From Leisingera sp. ANG-M1 (GTDB taxonomy: Bacteria > Pseudomonadota > Alphaproteobacteria > Rhodobacterales > Rhodobacteraceae), in NCBI RefSeq assembly GCF_000813745.1, contig NZ_JWLC01000007.1, positions 186,001-250,000 of the forward strand: DNA of 64,000 bases, written 5' to 3'. Positions within the stretch are counted from its first letter, which is position 1. Every line of letters starts with the position of its first letter. The notes below the pieces were generated by a model. It ran no database searches and was not told where the DNA came from. It saw nothing but the letters and a program-made list of their open reading frames with translations. The translations under genes were made by a program, and so were the position numbers. Below are positions 1-9,277 of the stretch, one piece after another.

Positions 1-1
1 G

Positions 2-478
2 CTGCAGGCGCTGGTCTCCGAGCCGATCAAACCGGTCATCGACTGCGTTCTGATGTCCAACGGCATCCACGTCTATGTCAGCCAGTCCGACAAGGGCGAG
101 TTGGTGGTGGGCGCAGGCACCGACCCGCAGAACTCCTATTCGCAGCGCGGGGGCTTGGATGCGGTCGACCATGTGATCGGCCCGCTGATCGAACTGATGC
201 CGATCTTCTCGCGCCTTCGGATGATGCGGCAATGGGCCGGGATCGTGGATATCTCGCCCGACCGCTCGCCGATCATCAGCCATACCGAAGTCGATGGCCT
301 GTACGTCAACTCAGGCTGGGGCACCGGCGGTTTCAAAGCGACACCCGGCTCGGGCAACGTCTTTGCCGCCAGCCTTGCCCAGGACGCGTTGCACACCATC
401 GCCAAACCCTTCTCGCTTGACCGCTTCACCTCCGGCCGCCTGGTCGACGAGGCCGCTGCGGCTGCGGCTGCCCACTAA
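2..478 (+). CDS. soxB: Sarcosine oxidase subunit beta, C-terminal part
   Basis: This is the last 158 codons of the beta subunit of heterotetrameric sarcosine oxidase; the 5' part lies outside the window. The frame is open from base 2 to the TAA at 476. The subunit binds covalent FMN and FAD and oxidises sarcosine to glycine. The visible part has the DAO-type C-terminal motifs, including GLYVNSGWGTGGFKATPGSG, which contributes to flavin binding in this family. The soxD start follows 11 bases after the stop, so soxB, soxD, soxA and soxG form one operon. The subunit assignment rests on this tail and the gene order, which together are convincing. Confidence 0.93.
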   Translation: MQALVSEPIKPVIDCVLMSNGIHVYVSQSDKGELVVGAGTDPQNSYSQRGGLDAVDHVIGPLIELMPIFSRLRMMRQWAGIVDISPDRSPIISHTEVDGLYVNSGWGTGGFKATPGSGNVFAASLAQDALHTIAKPFSLDRFTSGRLVDEAAAAAAAH

Positions 479-489
479 GGAGAATGCGC

Positions 490-831
490 ATGATCCAAGT
501 AGACTGCCCCTTCTGCGGCAAACGCAACCTGACGGAATTCACCTATGGCGGCGAAGCCCACATCGCGCGGCCGGAAAACATCGCCGAAATCAGCGATGCG
601 GAGTTCGCCCGCTATCTGTTCACCCGCAAGAACCCCAAGGGCACCCACCAGGAGCGCTGGAACCACGCGATGGGCTGCCGCCGCTGGTTCAACGCGGTGC
701 GCCACACGGTGACCGACCAGTTCTGGGCCACTTACAAGGTGGGCGAGACCGCACCGCTGCCGCCCGCAGGCTGGGACGGCGTCCTGTCGAAATCCGAATT
801 CGAAGCAACCACTGAAACCGGGGCCAAGTAA
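490..831 (+). CDS. soxD: Sarcosine oxidase subunit delta
   Basis: Small zinc-binding subunit of heterotetrameric sarcosine oxidase, 113 residues, the usual size. The zinc ligands of the family are visible as Cys6 and Cys9 (CPFCG) and as His59 and Cys63 (HAMGCRRW). An ATG six bases upstream (484) lies only 1 base from the AAGGAG at 477-482. The ATG at 490 sits 7 bases from it, so 490 is preferred. The stop overlaps no other gene, and soxA begins one base later. The subunit is structural and helps hold alpha and beta together. Confidence 0.95.
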   Translation: MIQVDCPFCGKRNLTEFTYGGEAHIARPENIAEISDAEFARYLFTRKNPKGTHQERWNHAMGCRRWFNAVRHTVTDQFWATYKVGETAPLPPAGWDGVLSKSEFEATTETGAK

Positions 832-832
832 G

Positions 833-3832
833 ATGGCACAAGTAAACCGTGTAACCGGCAAAGGGCGGGTGAACCGCTCGAAACCGGTCAGCTTCACCTT
901 CAATGGCAAAAGCTACCAGGGCTACGAGGGCGACACGCTTGCCTCAGCGCTCTTGGCCAATAATGTCAAACTGCTGGGCCGGTCGTTCAAATACCACCGC
1001 CCGCGCGGCGTCTACACCGCCGGGTCGGACGAGCCTTCAGGCCTCGTGCAGCTGGAAACCGGCGCCTATACCGAGCCGAACACCCGCGCCACCATGATCG
1101 AGCTTTATGAGGGCTTGAGTGCCGCCAGCCAGAACTGCTGGCCCTCGGTCCGCTGGGACGTGGGCGAGGTCAACAACCTCGGCTCCCGCCTGATCCCGTC
1201 GGGGTTCTACTACAAAACCTTCATGTGGCCGGCCAGCTGGTGGGAAAGCGTCTATGAGAAGGCGATCCGCCATTCCGCGGGCCTGGGCAAATGCCCCGAG
1301 GAGAACGACCCGGACGTCTATGAGCACCGCCATGTGCATTGCGACGTGCTGGTTGTCGGCATGGGGCCTGCGGGCCTGTCAGCGGCGTTGAACGCGGGGC
1401 GTAGCGGTGCGCGGGTCATCGTGCTGGATGAAAACGCCGAGGCCGGCGGCTCGCTGCTGACCACCGGCGAGGACATCGACAGCAAGCCCGCAGACCAGTG
1501 GATCGCCGACACCCTGGCCGAGCTGGACGCGATGGAAGAGGTGACCGTGCTGACCCGCACCACCGCCTCGGCCTATTATGACCACAACTACATCACCGCG
1601 CCCGAGCGTGTGACCAATCACTTTGGCCCGCGTCAACAAGGCGTGCGCGAGCGGTTCTGGAAAATCCGGGCGGCCCAGGTGGTGCTGGCTACCGGCGCCC
1701 ATGAACGCCCGCCGGTGTTTGCCGAAAACGACCGCCCCGGCATCATGATGGCCAGCGCTCTGCGCACCTATGTGAACCAGTACGGCGTGCTGCCGGGTAA
1801 GCAGGTGGTGATCTTCACCAACAACAACTCGGCCTATGCAGCGGCAATCGACGCCAAGGATGCCGGCGCCGAGGTCACCATCGTCGACACCCGCCCGTCG
1901 CCCTCGGGGCCTGCATTTGAAGCAGCCAAAGCCAAGGGCATCCACATCGACGAAGGCTATGGCATTGTCGCAACCAAGGGCAAGCACGGGGTCAAAGGCT
2001 GCGAGATTGCGCCGCTCAGCAATGACGGGCGCTCAGTCTCCGGCAAATCGATCCTGATCCCCTGCGACGCTATCGGTGTATCCGCAGGCTGGAACCCTTC
2101 GGTCCACATGTGGAGCCAAGCGCGCGGCAAGGTCGCCTGGGATCCGGCGGTTGCCTGCTTCAAGCCGGACTTCTGCCAGCAGAAGGTCCGGGCCGCAGGC
2201 TCCTGCAACGGCACCTTTGACCTTGCTGGCTGCCTGGCCGAGGGCGCCGAGGCCGGCGTTGCCGCAGCTCGGGATGCCGGATTCGACGGCATTGCCAAGG
2301 CGCCTGTTGCGGCTGCCGAAGAAGCCTTTGACCTGCGTCCGATCTACTATGTGCCATCGCGAAGACCAGTTGGCGAAGGCAAGAAAGCCTTCCACGATCA
2401 CCAGAACGATGTGACCGCCGCAGACATCCACCTCGCCCACCGCGAGGGGTTCATCTCGGTCGAGCATCTGAAGCGCTATACCACGACCGGTATGGCCACC
2501 GACCAGGGCAAGATGTCGAACGTGAACGCGCTGGCGATCATGGCGGATCTGCGCGGCGACACCATCCCCGGTGTCGGCACCACCACCTTCCGCCCGCCCT
2601 ACACGCCAACCACATTCGGCGCGATGGCGGGACAAAGCGCGGGCGAGTTGTTCCACTTCACTCAGAAGACCCCGATGTGGGACTGGCACGCCGCCAACGG
2701 CGCGGTGATGGAGGCCATGGGCGACTACCTGAGGCCGCTGGCCTATGCCCGCCCGGGTGAAAGCACCAAGGCGGCCGAGAACCGCGAGGTGAAGATGGTG
2801 CGCCAGTCAGTTGGGGTCTATGACGCCTCGACCCTGGGCAAGATCGACGTGCGCGGGCCGGACGCCACCCAATTCCTGAACCTTGTCTACACCAACGCAT
2901 GGGACAAGCTGAAGGTGGGCCGGGCAAAGTATGGCTTCATGCTGAACGAGCGCGGCATGGTCTATGATGATGGCGTCACCACCAAACTGGGCGAGAACCA
3001 CTACCACATGACCACCACCACCGGGAACGCGGCGGCGGTTCTGGCCTGGCTGGAAGACTGGCTGCAGGTGGAATGGCCCGACCTGGACGTGCATCTGACC
3101 AATGTGGCCGAACAATGGGCGGTCTGCTCGCTGGCCGGTCCGAACGCCCGCAAGGTGCTGGAAAAGCTCACCTCGCTGGATGTCTCGGCCGGTGCCTTCC
3201 CCTTCATGACTATGAAGGAAGGCAAGGTGGCGGGCGTCGACGCGCGAATCCTGCGGGTGAGCTTCACCGGTGAATCGAGCTTTGAGATCAACGTGCCCGC
3301 GCGTTACGGCCAATATGTCTGGGAACAGATCATGGAAGCCGGCCGGGAGTTCGATATCATCCCCTTCGGCACCGAGGCGCTGCACATCCTGCGCGCCGAG
3401 CGCGGCTTTGTCGTGGTCGGCCAGGACACCGACGGCACCGTGACGCCGATGGATCTGGGCATGGGCTGGATCGTCTCCAAGAACAAAGGCGATTTCATCG
3501 GCAAACGCGGCTTCGACGCGCCGGAAGTGGCACGCGGCGGGCGCAAGCAGCTTGTCGGCCTGCTGACCGACAAGCGGGACTATGTGATCCCGCACGGCAG
3601 CCACCTGGTCGAAATGGCCACCCAGGCGCCGCCGGTGAAAACCGTGGGCTGGGTCTGCTCGACCTATTGGTCGGAAACCCTGGGCCGTTCAATCGCACTG
3701 GCGCTGGTGGAAGACGGCCGCGCCCGCATCGGCCAAAGCCTGACGGTGCGCAACATCAACGGCGATGCCGAAAAGGTCACCCTGACCGACCCGGTCTTCT
3801 ATGATGCAAAAGGAGAACGCGCCCATGCCTAA
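833..3832 (+). CDS. soxA: Sarcosine oxidase subunit alpha
   Basis: Large subunit, 999 residues, full length for the family. It has an N-terminal ferredoxin-like domain (about 15-100). An NAD-binding Rossmann fold follows with VVGMGPAGLSAALNAG near residue 173, then a second nucleotide-binding stretch near 325 (VVIFTNNNSAYAAA). The C-terminal third is a GcvT-like folate-binding domain (about 610-990). In the complex the methyl carbon of sarcosine is passed to tetrahydrofolate bound here, giving 5,10-methylene-THF and H2O2. The start lies directly after the soxD stop, and the last codons overlap soxG by 8 bases, so translation is probably coupled. Confidence 0.97.
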   Translation: MAQVNRVTGKGRVNRSKPVSFTFNGKSYQGYEGDTLASALLANNVKLLGRSFKYHRPRGVYTAGSDEPSGLVQLETGAYTEPNTRATMIELYEGLSAASQNCWPSVRWDVGEVNNLGSRLIPSGFYYKTFMWPASWWESVYEKAIRHSAGLGKCPEENDPDVYEHRHVHCDVLVVGMGPAGLSAALNAGRSGARVIVLDENAEAGGSLLTTGEDIDSKPADQWIADTLAELDAMEEVTVLTRTTASAYYDHNYITAPERVTNHFGPRQQGVRERFWKIRAAQVVLATGAHERPPVFAENDRPGIMMASALRTYVNQYGVLPGKQVVIFTNNNSAYAAAIDAKDAGAEVTIVDTRPSPSGPAFEAAKAKGIHIDEGYGIVATKGKHGVKGCEIAPLSNDGRSVSGKSILIPCDAIGVSAGWNPSVHMWSQARGKVAWDPAVACFKPDFCQQKVRAAGSCNGTFDLAGCLAEGAEAGVAAARDAGFDGIAKAPVAAAEEAFDLRPIYYVPSRRPVGEGKKAFHDHQNDVTAADIHLAHREGFISVEHLKRYTTTGMATDQGKMSNVNALAIMADLRGDTIPGVGTTTFRPPYTPTTFGAMAGQSAGELFHFTQKTPMWDWHAANGAVMEAMGDYLRPLAYARPGESTKAAENREVKMVRQSVGVYDASTLGKIDVRGPDATQFLNLVYTNAWDKLKVGRAKYGFMLNERGMVYDDGVTTKLGENHYHMTTTTGNAAAVLAWLEDWLQVEWPDLDVHLTNVAEQWAVCSLAGPNARKVLEKLTSLDVSAGAFPFMTMKEGKVAGVDARILRVSFTGESSFEINVPARYGQYVWEQIMEAGREFDIIPFGTEALHILRAERGFVVVGQDTDGTVTPMDLGMGWIVSKNKGDFIGKRGFDAPEVARGGRKQLVGLLTDKRDYVIPHGSHLVEMATQAPPVKTVGWVCSTYWSETLGRSIALALVEDGRARIGQSLTVRNINGDAEKVTLTDPVFYDAKGERAHA

Positions 3833-4394
3833 AGACATGGTTTTTGCCCCCGTTGCACGGTCGCTGATCACCGGAAAATCCCCGGTGGCCGGCACCGCCA
3901 GCCTGAACCAGTCCGAGGAGTTCGGCACCCTGAACCTGCGTCTGGCGGATGAGACCGCCCGCGCCGCCGCCGCCAAGGCCCTGGGCGTCGCGGTGCCGAA
4001 GACGGCCAATACTTTCGCCAGCAATGGCTCGGTCACGGTTCTGTGGCTGGGTCCGGACGAGTGGATGGCGCAGGCCCCGCGCGATACGCTTGCGGATCTG
4101 CAGGCGGCGCTGGAGGCTGCACTGTCCGGCCAGCACGCGGCGGTGACAGAAGTGTCGGACCACTCGGTCGCCATGGTGCTGAGCGGCGCCGGCGCCCGGC
4201 GGATCCTGGAAAAAGGCTGCCCTCTGGATCTGCACCCGCGGACCTTCAGCACCGGCCACTGTGCCCAGAGCCACTTCCTTCAGGCGGTAATCCTCCTCGC
4301 CCAGCTGGATCAGGACCGCTACCTGCTGCGGGTACGCCGCTCGATGAGCGAATACCTGTGGGATGCGCTGGCCGATGCCATCGCCAAAGGCTGA
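3825..4394 (+). CDS. soxG: Sarcosine oxidase subunit gamma
   Basis: Gamma subunit, 189 residues, with the GcvT-like fold of the family and the segment VLWLGPDEWMAQAP typical of SoxG. An in-frame ATG at 3801 lacks a ribosome binding site. The ATG at 3825 follows AAAAGGAG (3808-3815) at a spacing of 9 and overlaps the soxA stop. It closes the sox operon; a GC-rich terminator hairpin follows within 10 bases. Confidence 0.93.
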   Translation: MPKDMVFAPVARSLITGKSPVAGTASLNQSEEFGTLNLRLADETARAAAAKALGVAVPKTANTFASNGSVTVLWLGPDEWMAQAPRDTLADLQAALEAALSGQHAAVTEVSDHSVAMVLSGAGARRILEKGCPLDLHPRTFSTGHCAQSHFLQAVILLAQLDQDRYLLRVRRSMSEYLWDALADAIAKG

Positions 4395-4401
4395 ACCCGC
4401 A

Positions 4402-4428
4402 GGCAGGCCCGGTGTGACCGGGCCTGCC
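4402..4428 (+). terminator. Terminator hairpin after the sox operon
   Basis: A perfect 11-bp stem, GGCAGGCCCGG (4402-4412) with CCGGGCCTGCC (4418-4428), has a 5-base loop and is followed by ATTTC. The T tract is weak, but the position right after soxG supports transcription termination. Confidence 0.75.
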
Positions 4429-4560
4429 ATTTCATACCGGGTCCAATTCCGCAAATGACTCATTTTTTCTAGGCCAAGTTTACAGAAATACTGATTTGCT
4501 CCGCCCCGCCCCGGCAGCGAAACTTAGCCAATTCCCGCCCCCTCATGCAGGAGTGTTCCA

Positions 4561-5532
4561 ATGTATGATCAAGCACCTGCCCAGCGCAGCAGCGATACAG
4601 CCGCTGCCAGTCTGCACAGGATCATTTTCCTAGTGCACTCCGACCGCTCGACCGCGGCAGTTGGCGCCTCCGCGGAACTGCTGGAGGCGGCAAACGAGCT
4701 GTCAGGGAAAGGTTTCTACAGTTTTGAGATCGCCTATGGGCTGGACCCGCTGCGCGGGCTGAACAGCGCTGGCCGCAATCAGACCCTGATCCTGTTCGGC
4801 CAAAGCAGCGAGCGCTGGCAAGCACCGCCGGAAATCCAGGCTCCGCTGCGCAGCAAGCTGCCCTGCTTTCACCGCATCGGCCTGGTCGGCGGTGCCGTGT
4901 TCCTGCTGCAGGACCTGCCGGGGCTGAAAGACCGCGAGGCGACCGTCCACCCCCGTCTGGAGTTTGCGGCCCGCGAAAGCCGGATCACCGTCTGCTCCGA
5001 CCCCGGCCCGGTCTGGCAGGACGGCCCCGTCCACAGCGCCTTTGGCGGCCTTGCTGCGATGCATATGATCCTGGCGATGATTGCCGAGGATCTTGGGGCA
5101 TTCCTGGCGCAATCCGTCGCCGAGGATGTCGGCCTCAGCCCCAGCGGTCGGGCGCGCAAACTGTCTGAGCGCAGCAAATACATGCGCCAGGCCGAAGGCA
5201 GCCTGCTGCTGCTGCGCGGGCTGGGCATGATGCAGGAAAACATCGAAAATCCGATACCAGGGCGCCAGCTGGCCGCAGCGCTGGCGGTGTCGCCGCGGCA
5301 GCTGGAACGCAGCTTCCGGGCCAAGTTCGGCGAAACCCCGATGACCGTCTACCGCAACATCCGGCTCGAGCACGCGCACCAGCTGCTTTATCAGACCGAT
5401 CTGCCGATGATGGAAGTCTGCATTGCCAGCGGCTTTGCGTCCAAATCCAACTTTGCCCATTGGTACCGGGAGCGGTACGGGCAGATGCCATCCCAGGCCC
5501 GCAAGACCCGCTATACCGGGGCGGCCGGCTGA
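4561..5532 (+). CDS. GlxA-family AraC-type transcriptional regulator
   Basis: Regulator of 323 residues. Residues about 20-190 form a DJ-1/PfpI-like domain, and residues about 215-315 form an AraC-type double helix-turn-helix (GRQLAAALAVSPRQLERSFRAKFGETP, then a second helix pair around ASGFASKSNFAHWYRERYG). GlxA-family regulators adjacent to sarcosine or glycine-betaine catabolic genes usually control those genes in response to betaine-type compounds; that role is inferred from its position between soxG and dsdA/glyA. A GGAG-like site lies just ahead of the ATG. The 165 bases between soxG and this gene hold the sox terminator and presumably its own promoter. Confidence 0.9.
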   Translation: MYDQAPAQRSSDTAAASLHRIIFLVHSDRSTAAVGASAELLEAANELSGKGFYSFEIAYGLDPLRGLNSAGRNQTLILFGQSSERWQAPPEIQAPLRSKLPCFHRIGLVGGAVFLLQDLPGLKDREATVHPRLEFAARESRITVCSDPGPVWQDGPVHSAFGGLAAMHMILAMIAEDLGAFLAQSVAEDVGLSPSGRARKLSERSKYMRQAEGSLLLLRGLGMMQENIENPIPGRQLAAALAVSPRQLERSFRAKFGETPMTVYRNIRLEHAHQLLYQTDLPMMEVCIASGFASKSNFAHWYRERYGQMPSQARKTRYTGAAG

Positions 5533-5542
5533 ACCGCCCCGG
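5516..5542. terminator. Hairpin between convergent regulator and dsdA
   Basis: A perfect 9-bp stem, CCGGGGCGG (5516-5524) and CCGCCCCGG (5534-5542), overlaps the stop of the AraC-type gene and lies 6 bases from the stop of the convergent lyase gene. It has no T tract on either side, so it is a termination candidate only. Confidence 0.5.
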
Positions 5543-5548
5543 CCGATA

Positions 5549-6844
5549 TCAGGCCAGCAGGGCGCGGCCCTTCTGCAGAAAGCCCTGATACTCAGCCTCC
5601 GGAACCAGACTGCCGCCGGTGGCCCACATCACATGAGTGCCCTGCCCCATACAGCCTTCCAGCCCGTGCTGTGCCAGATAGCCCTGCCCCTCCGCGGTTG
5701 AGAGCAGCATCTGCGGCCCGCCCAGACAGGCTGCTGCCGAAGGCTCCAGCTGCAGCCCGGCATGGTCCTGCGCAAGCGCCAGCCAGCGGAAGAGATCGTC
5801 GTCAGCAACGGTGTATACCCCGCTCAGCAGCGGCTGCATGACCTGCGCCACAAACTGGCTCACCTCGGCCACCGCCATGCCGTCGGCCTCAGTCTTATTG
5901 GTGAGGCCCGCGTCATAGACATTGACCACCTGCTCCAGCCCCGAGGCCAATTGCACCAGCGCGCAGGGCGACTGGGCCGGCTCGACAAAGAAGCAATGGG
6001 CGTGATCACCGAATACCTGCTTCAACCCATAGGCCACGCCACCCGGCGCGCCGCCGATGCCGCAGGGCAGATAGAGGAACAGCGGGTGCACGGCATCCAC
6101 CGGAATGTCCTTCTCTGCCAGCTGATCGCGCAGTTCGGCGGCCGCGGCGGAATAGCCAAAGAACAACAGCTCCGAGCGTTCGTCGTCGACGAAATAGATT
6201 GCTGGATCCGCTTCGGCCTGCTGCCGGGCTGAGGCCACCGCGGTGCCGTAATCCGCCTGATGCTGCACCACCTCAACCCCATGGCGGCGCAGGCGCTCGA
6301 CCTTCCAGGGCTTGGCATCCGCCGACATATGCACCACCGCGCGGAATCCCAGCGCCCGGGCGGCAATGCCGACGCTCAGGCCAAGGTTGCCGGTCGAGCC
6401 CACCGCCACAGTGTAGCTGCCGAAACGCGCCCGCACGGCCTCGGAGGCCAGCGCTTCCGGCGCCGCATCCGGCGCGACCAGCCCCAGCTCCCGCGCCAGC
6501 GACAGCCCATGCAGGAAGACCTCGTAGACGCCGCCGCGCGCCTTGACCGAACCAGCCACCGGCAAGGCGTGGTCGCCTTTCACAAAATACCGCCCAGCGC
6601 CCAGCCCCAAAGCCGCAGCCAGTTCCGCCGCTTCGGCAAGCTCTGAGGCAATCACCCCGCCGCTCGGTTCCAGATCCGCAAAGCAATGCTGCAGCAAGGG
6701 CGCCAGCGCACGCCAGTTGGCTTCCGCCTGGACTACCTGGTCCGGCCGCACCGGCACCTGGGCGGCGGCAACAGGTCCCAGCTCCGGGTTGATCCACATA
6801 AGCGGCTCAAGCGATTGCAGGCGGCGCAGCAGGGTTTCATCCAT
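5549..6844 (-). CDS. dsdA: D-serine ammonia-lyase (DsdA-like)
   Basis: PLP-dependent fold-type II lyase of 431 residues, close to the 440 of E. coli DsdA. The PLP lysine lies in PVAGSVKARGGVYEV (about residue 85). The substrate-binding loop VGSTGNLGLS and the glycine-rich phosphate loop LPCGIGGAPGG are intact. The family converts D-serine to pyruvate and ammonia. The open frame extends 30 codons further upstream, but the ATG at 6844 is preceded by AGAGGA and aligns with the family start. It lies downstream of glyA on the same strand, so it may help drain serine made from sarcosine carbon, although the family's usual substrate is the D-isomer. Confidence 0.88.
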   Translation of the reverse strand: MDETLLRRLQSLEPLMWINPELGPVAAAQVPVRPDQVVQAEANWRALAPLLQHCFADLEPSGGVIASELAEAAELAAALGLGAGRYFVKGDHALPVAGSVKARGGVYEVFLHGLSLARELGLVAPDAAPEALASEAVRARFGSYTVAVGSTGNLGLSVGIAARALGFRAVVHMSADAKPWKVERLRRHGVEVVQHQADYGTAVASARQQAEADPAIYFVDDERSELLFFGYSAAAAELRDQLAEKDIPVDAVHPLFLYLPCGIGGAPGGVAYGLKQVFGDHAHCFFVEPAQSPCALVQLASGLEQVVNVYDAGLTNKTEADGMAVAEVSQFVAQVMQPLLSGVYTVADDDLFRWLALAQDHAGLQLEPSAAACLGGPQMLLSTAEGQGYLAQHGLEGCMGQGTHVMWATGGSLVPEAEYQGFLQKGRALLA

Positions 6845-6935
6845 ATCTCTGTCCTCTTGATTGCAGGCACAATGCCCGGTTTTGCCGCAGCCGCCACCCG
6901 GAAAAGCGCCGGACAGGCAAAGCGTTTGCGGCACG

Positions 6936-6970
6936 AAAAAGCCCCGCCGCGAAATGGAGCGCGGCGGGGC
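6936..6970 (-). terminator. Rho-independent terminator after glyA
   Basis: A perfect 11-bp stem, GCCCCGCCGCG (6941-6951) with CGCGGCGGGGC (6960-6970), is followed on the minus strand by five T. It separates glyA from dsdA, so dsdA probably has its own promoter or depends on read-through. Confidence 0.88.
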
Positions 6971-7014
6971 CGGGTCAGCAGGCCGTGGGCGGCCTGCCGG
7001 GGAGAACGCGGGCG

Positions 7015-8280
7015 TCAGCCGCGGTAGACCGGGAAAGCGGCGCAGAGCTCGGCCACTTGTGCGGCACAGCGCGCCACGGCGGCATCCGTATCCCCGGCCG
7101 CCTCAGCTTCCACCAGGTCCGCGATCATTTCGCCCAGCGCCTCGAACTCCGCTTCCTTCATGCCGCGGGTGGTGGCGGCACCGGCGCCCAGCCGCAAGCC
7201 GACCCACTCGGGCGGACGCGGGCTGTCGTTCGGGATGGCGTTCTTGTTGGCGGTGATATTGGCCTTCTCCAGCACCACCTCGGCGCGTTTGCCGGTGATG
7301 CCCTTGGGGCTGAGGTCCACCAGCACCAGATGGGTGTCAGTGCCGCCGGAAACGATCCGCAGGCCGCGCTTTTGCAGGGTCGCCGCCAGGGTTGCCGCAT
7401 TGGCTTTCACCTGGGCCGCATAATCCTTGAACTCACCAGTCAGCGCTTCGCCCAGGCAGACCGCCTTGGCCGCCAGCACCTGGCTGTGGATCGACCCCTG
7501 GACACCCGGGAACACCGCTGACTGCAGCTTCTTGAACCACTCCTCGTTGTTGGTGAGGATCAGGCCGCCGCGCGGGCCGCGCAGAGTCTTGGTGGTGGTG
7601 CAGGTGACGATATCCGCATGCGGAAACGGCGACGGGTGCTCGCCCGCGGCAACCAGGCCTGCGATATGAGCCATATCGACGTGGAACCAGGCGCCGACCT
7701 TCTTGGCAATCGCCCCCATACGCTCGAAATCAATCGCCCGCGGATAGGCTGAGCCGCCGGTAATGATCAGCTTGGGCTGGATCTCTTCGGCTTGCTTTTC
7801 CAGCGCGTCATAATCGATGACTTCGCTGTCCGCATCGACACCATAGTGGTGCGGTTCGAACCAGCGCCCCGAGAGGTTGGCCTTCAGCCCATGGCTCAAG
7901 TGTCCGCCAGCCGCCAGGGCAAGCGACAGCACCTTGTCGCCGGGCTTCAGCAGCAGGAAGAACACCGCCAGGTTGGCCTGCGAACCGGAGTGCGGCTGCA
8001 CGTTGGCGTAATCGCAGCCGAACAGCTGCTTGGCACGGTCGATCGCAGCATCCTCGACCACATCGACAAAGCGCCCGCCGCCGTGGAAGCGGTTGCCCGG
8101 ATAGCCTTCCAGCGTTTTGTTGGTCATCTCGTGGCCCAGCGCGTCCAGCACTGCGCGGCTGACGATGTTCTCCGAGGCAATGAGCTCGATCTGATCCTGC
8201 TGGCGCGACTTTTCGCCAGCCAGGGCTTCGGCCACCAGCGGGTCGGCGGCGGCAACGGTTTGGGTGAAATGCTGCGACAT
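7015..8280 (-). CDS. glyA: Serine hydroxymethyltransferase
   Basis: Full-length GlyA, 421 residues. It interconverts glycine plus 5,10-methylene-THF with serine plus THF in the cytoplasm. The conserved N-terminal block (IELIASENIVS), the PLP lysine motif VTCTTTKTLRGPRGG and the C-terminal THF-binding features are present. It is divergent from a LysR-type gene with a 112-base gap, a common layout for a regulator and its target. With sox upstream it forms a sarcosine-to-serine route, since both substrates are sarcosine oxidase products. A strong terminator follows. Roseobacters often carry a second glyA for growth; whether this is the only copy cannot be seen here. Confidence 0.97.
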   Translation of the reverse strand: MSQHFTQTVAAADPLVAEALAGEKSRQQDQIELIASENIVSRAVLDALGHEMTNKTLEGYPGNRFHGGGRFVDVVEDAAIDRAKQLFGCDYANVQPHSGSQANLAVFFLLLKPGDKVLSLALAAGGHLSHGLKANLSGRWFEPHHYGVDADSEVIDYDALEKQAEEIQPKLIITGGSAYPRAIDFERMGAIAKKVGAWFHVDMAHIAGLVAAGEHPSPFPHADIVTCTTTKTLRGPRGGLILTNNEEWFKKLQSAVFPGVQGSIHSQVLAAKAVCLGEALTGEFKDYAAQVKANAATLAATLQKRGLRIVSGGTDTHLVLVDLSPKGITGKRAEVVLEKANITANKNAIPNDSPRPPEWVGLRLGAGAATTRGMKEAEFEALGEMIADLVEAEAAGDTDAAVARCAAQVAELCAAFPVYRG

Positions 8281-8361
8281 GAGGGCTCCTCCGCATCACA
8301 TGTAGAACTGCCTCAAGGATGCGGCTTCGGCCCTGTTCACAGCAAATCAGTATTGCTATTA

Positions 8362-8376
8362 TTTTCGCGTAGAAAA
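8362..8376. promoter_or_regulatory. Candidate LysR operator between glyA and lysR
   Basis: The 15-base inverted repeat TTTTC-GCGTA-GAAAA contains the T-N11-A pattern of LysR-type operators. It lies 17 bases ahead of the lysR start and about 80 bases ahead of glyA. It fits autoregulation and glyA control, but the sequence is the only support. Confidence 0.45.
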
Positions 8377-8392
8377 ACTAAGGCTCAAAAAA

Positions 8393-9277
8393 ATGGCAAT
8401 TGCCCCCGTCCGCCCCAAAGGGCCGCATCTGAACGCGCTTCGGGCTTTTGAAGCCGCCGCCCGGCTGGGCAGCTTTACCGCCGCCGCTGAGGAGCTGTCG
8501 GTGACCCCCGGCGCGGTGACGCAGCATATCAAATCACTGGAGGCATGGGCCGAGGCGCCCTTGTTCTTCCGCAATGCCCGCGGCGTGGTGCTAACCCCCC
8601 TGGCCGAGGAATTGCTGCCCGGTTTCACCGCAGCTTTTGATCAGCTGGGCCTGGCCGTGCAGGCGCTGCGCACCAAGGCGGCCCCCGGCAAGATCAAGGT
8701 CGCCGCACTGCCGTCAATTGCCCAGCTCTGGCTGCCGCCGCGGCTTGGACGGCTGCGCCAGGCAGCGCCGGAGATTTCGGTCTCGGTGGTGGCGATGGAA
8801 TCCCCGCCCAACCTGACCCGCGAGCCCTTTGACCTGACCCTGTTTTACAGCGCTGCCCCGCTAGGAACAGACGAAGCCGAAGTCGCCCGGGACCGGATCT
8901 TTCCGGTCTGCGCGCCGGAAATCGCGGCCCGGATTTCCAGGCTCGAAGATCTGAACAACGAAACTCTGCTGCACGACGGCGCCTGGGCCAATGACTGGGA
9001 CATGTGGCTGAACGCCCTGCCCGGCGGCGGCTCAGTCGCCCGCGGCGGGACGGTGCACTCCCTGTTCTCGGTTGCCTTGGAAGAAGCCCGGCATGGCGGC
9101 GGCGTGCTGATCGCCCACGAGGCCCTGGTTGCCCCTCTGCTCGACAGCGGGGAACTCGTGCGCCCCTTCGCAGAAGCCACCGAGCTGCCTGCGAGAATCG
9201 TCGCGCGCATCACCCCGTCATTGCACCGTTCCGCATTCTTTGATCAGTTGCGAAGCGTGTTGTTCGAGACGGGCTGA
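8393..9277 (+). CDS. LysR-family regulator, GcvA-like
   Basis: LysR-type regulator of 294 residues. It has an N-terminal winged helix-turn-helix (residues 10-68; FTAAAEELSVTPGAVTQHIKSLE) and a substrate-binding domain (about 93-290). The N-terminal pattern PPLNALRAFEAAARLGSF-like places it in the GcvA/glycine-cleavage subgroup. It is divergent from glyA and probably regulates it in response to a glycine- or serine-related metabolite; this is an inference. It is the last clearly core gene before the accessory region. Confidence 0.9.
   Translation: MAIAPVRPKGPHLNALRAFEAAARLGSFTAAAEELSVTPGAVTQHIKSLEAWAEAPLFFRNARGVVLTPLAEELLPGFTAAFDQLGLAVQALRTKAAPGKIKVAALPSIAQLWLPPRLGRLRQAAPEISVSVVAMESPPNLTREPFDLTLFYSAAPLGTDEAEVARDRIFPVCAPEIAARISRLEDLNNETLLHDGAWANDWDMWLNALPGGGSVARGGTVHSLFSVALEEARHGGGVLIAHEALVAPLLDSGELVRPFAEATELPARIVARITPSLHRSAFFDQLRSVLFETG

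Noticed and set aside
8281-8392. Possible glycine riboswitch ahead of glyA
   Set aside because: No glycine-aptamer core could be traced in only 112 bases, and the T-N11-A palindrome offers a simpler explanation.
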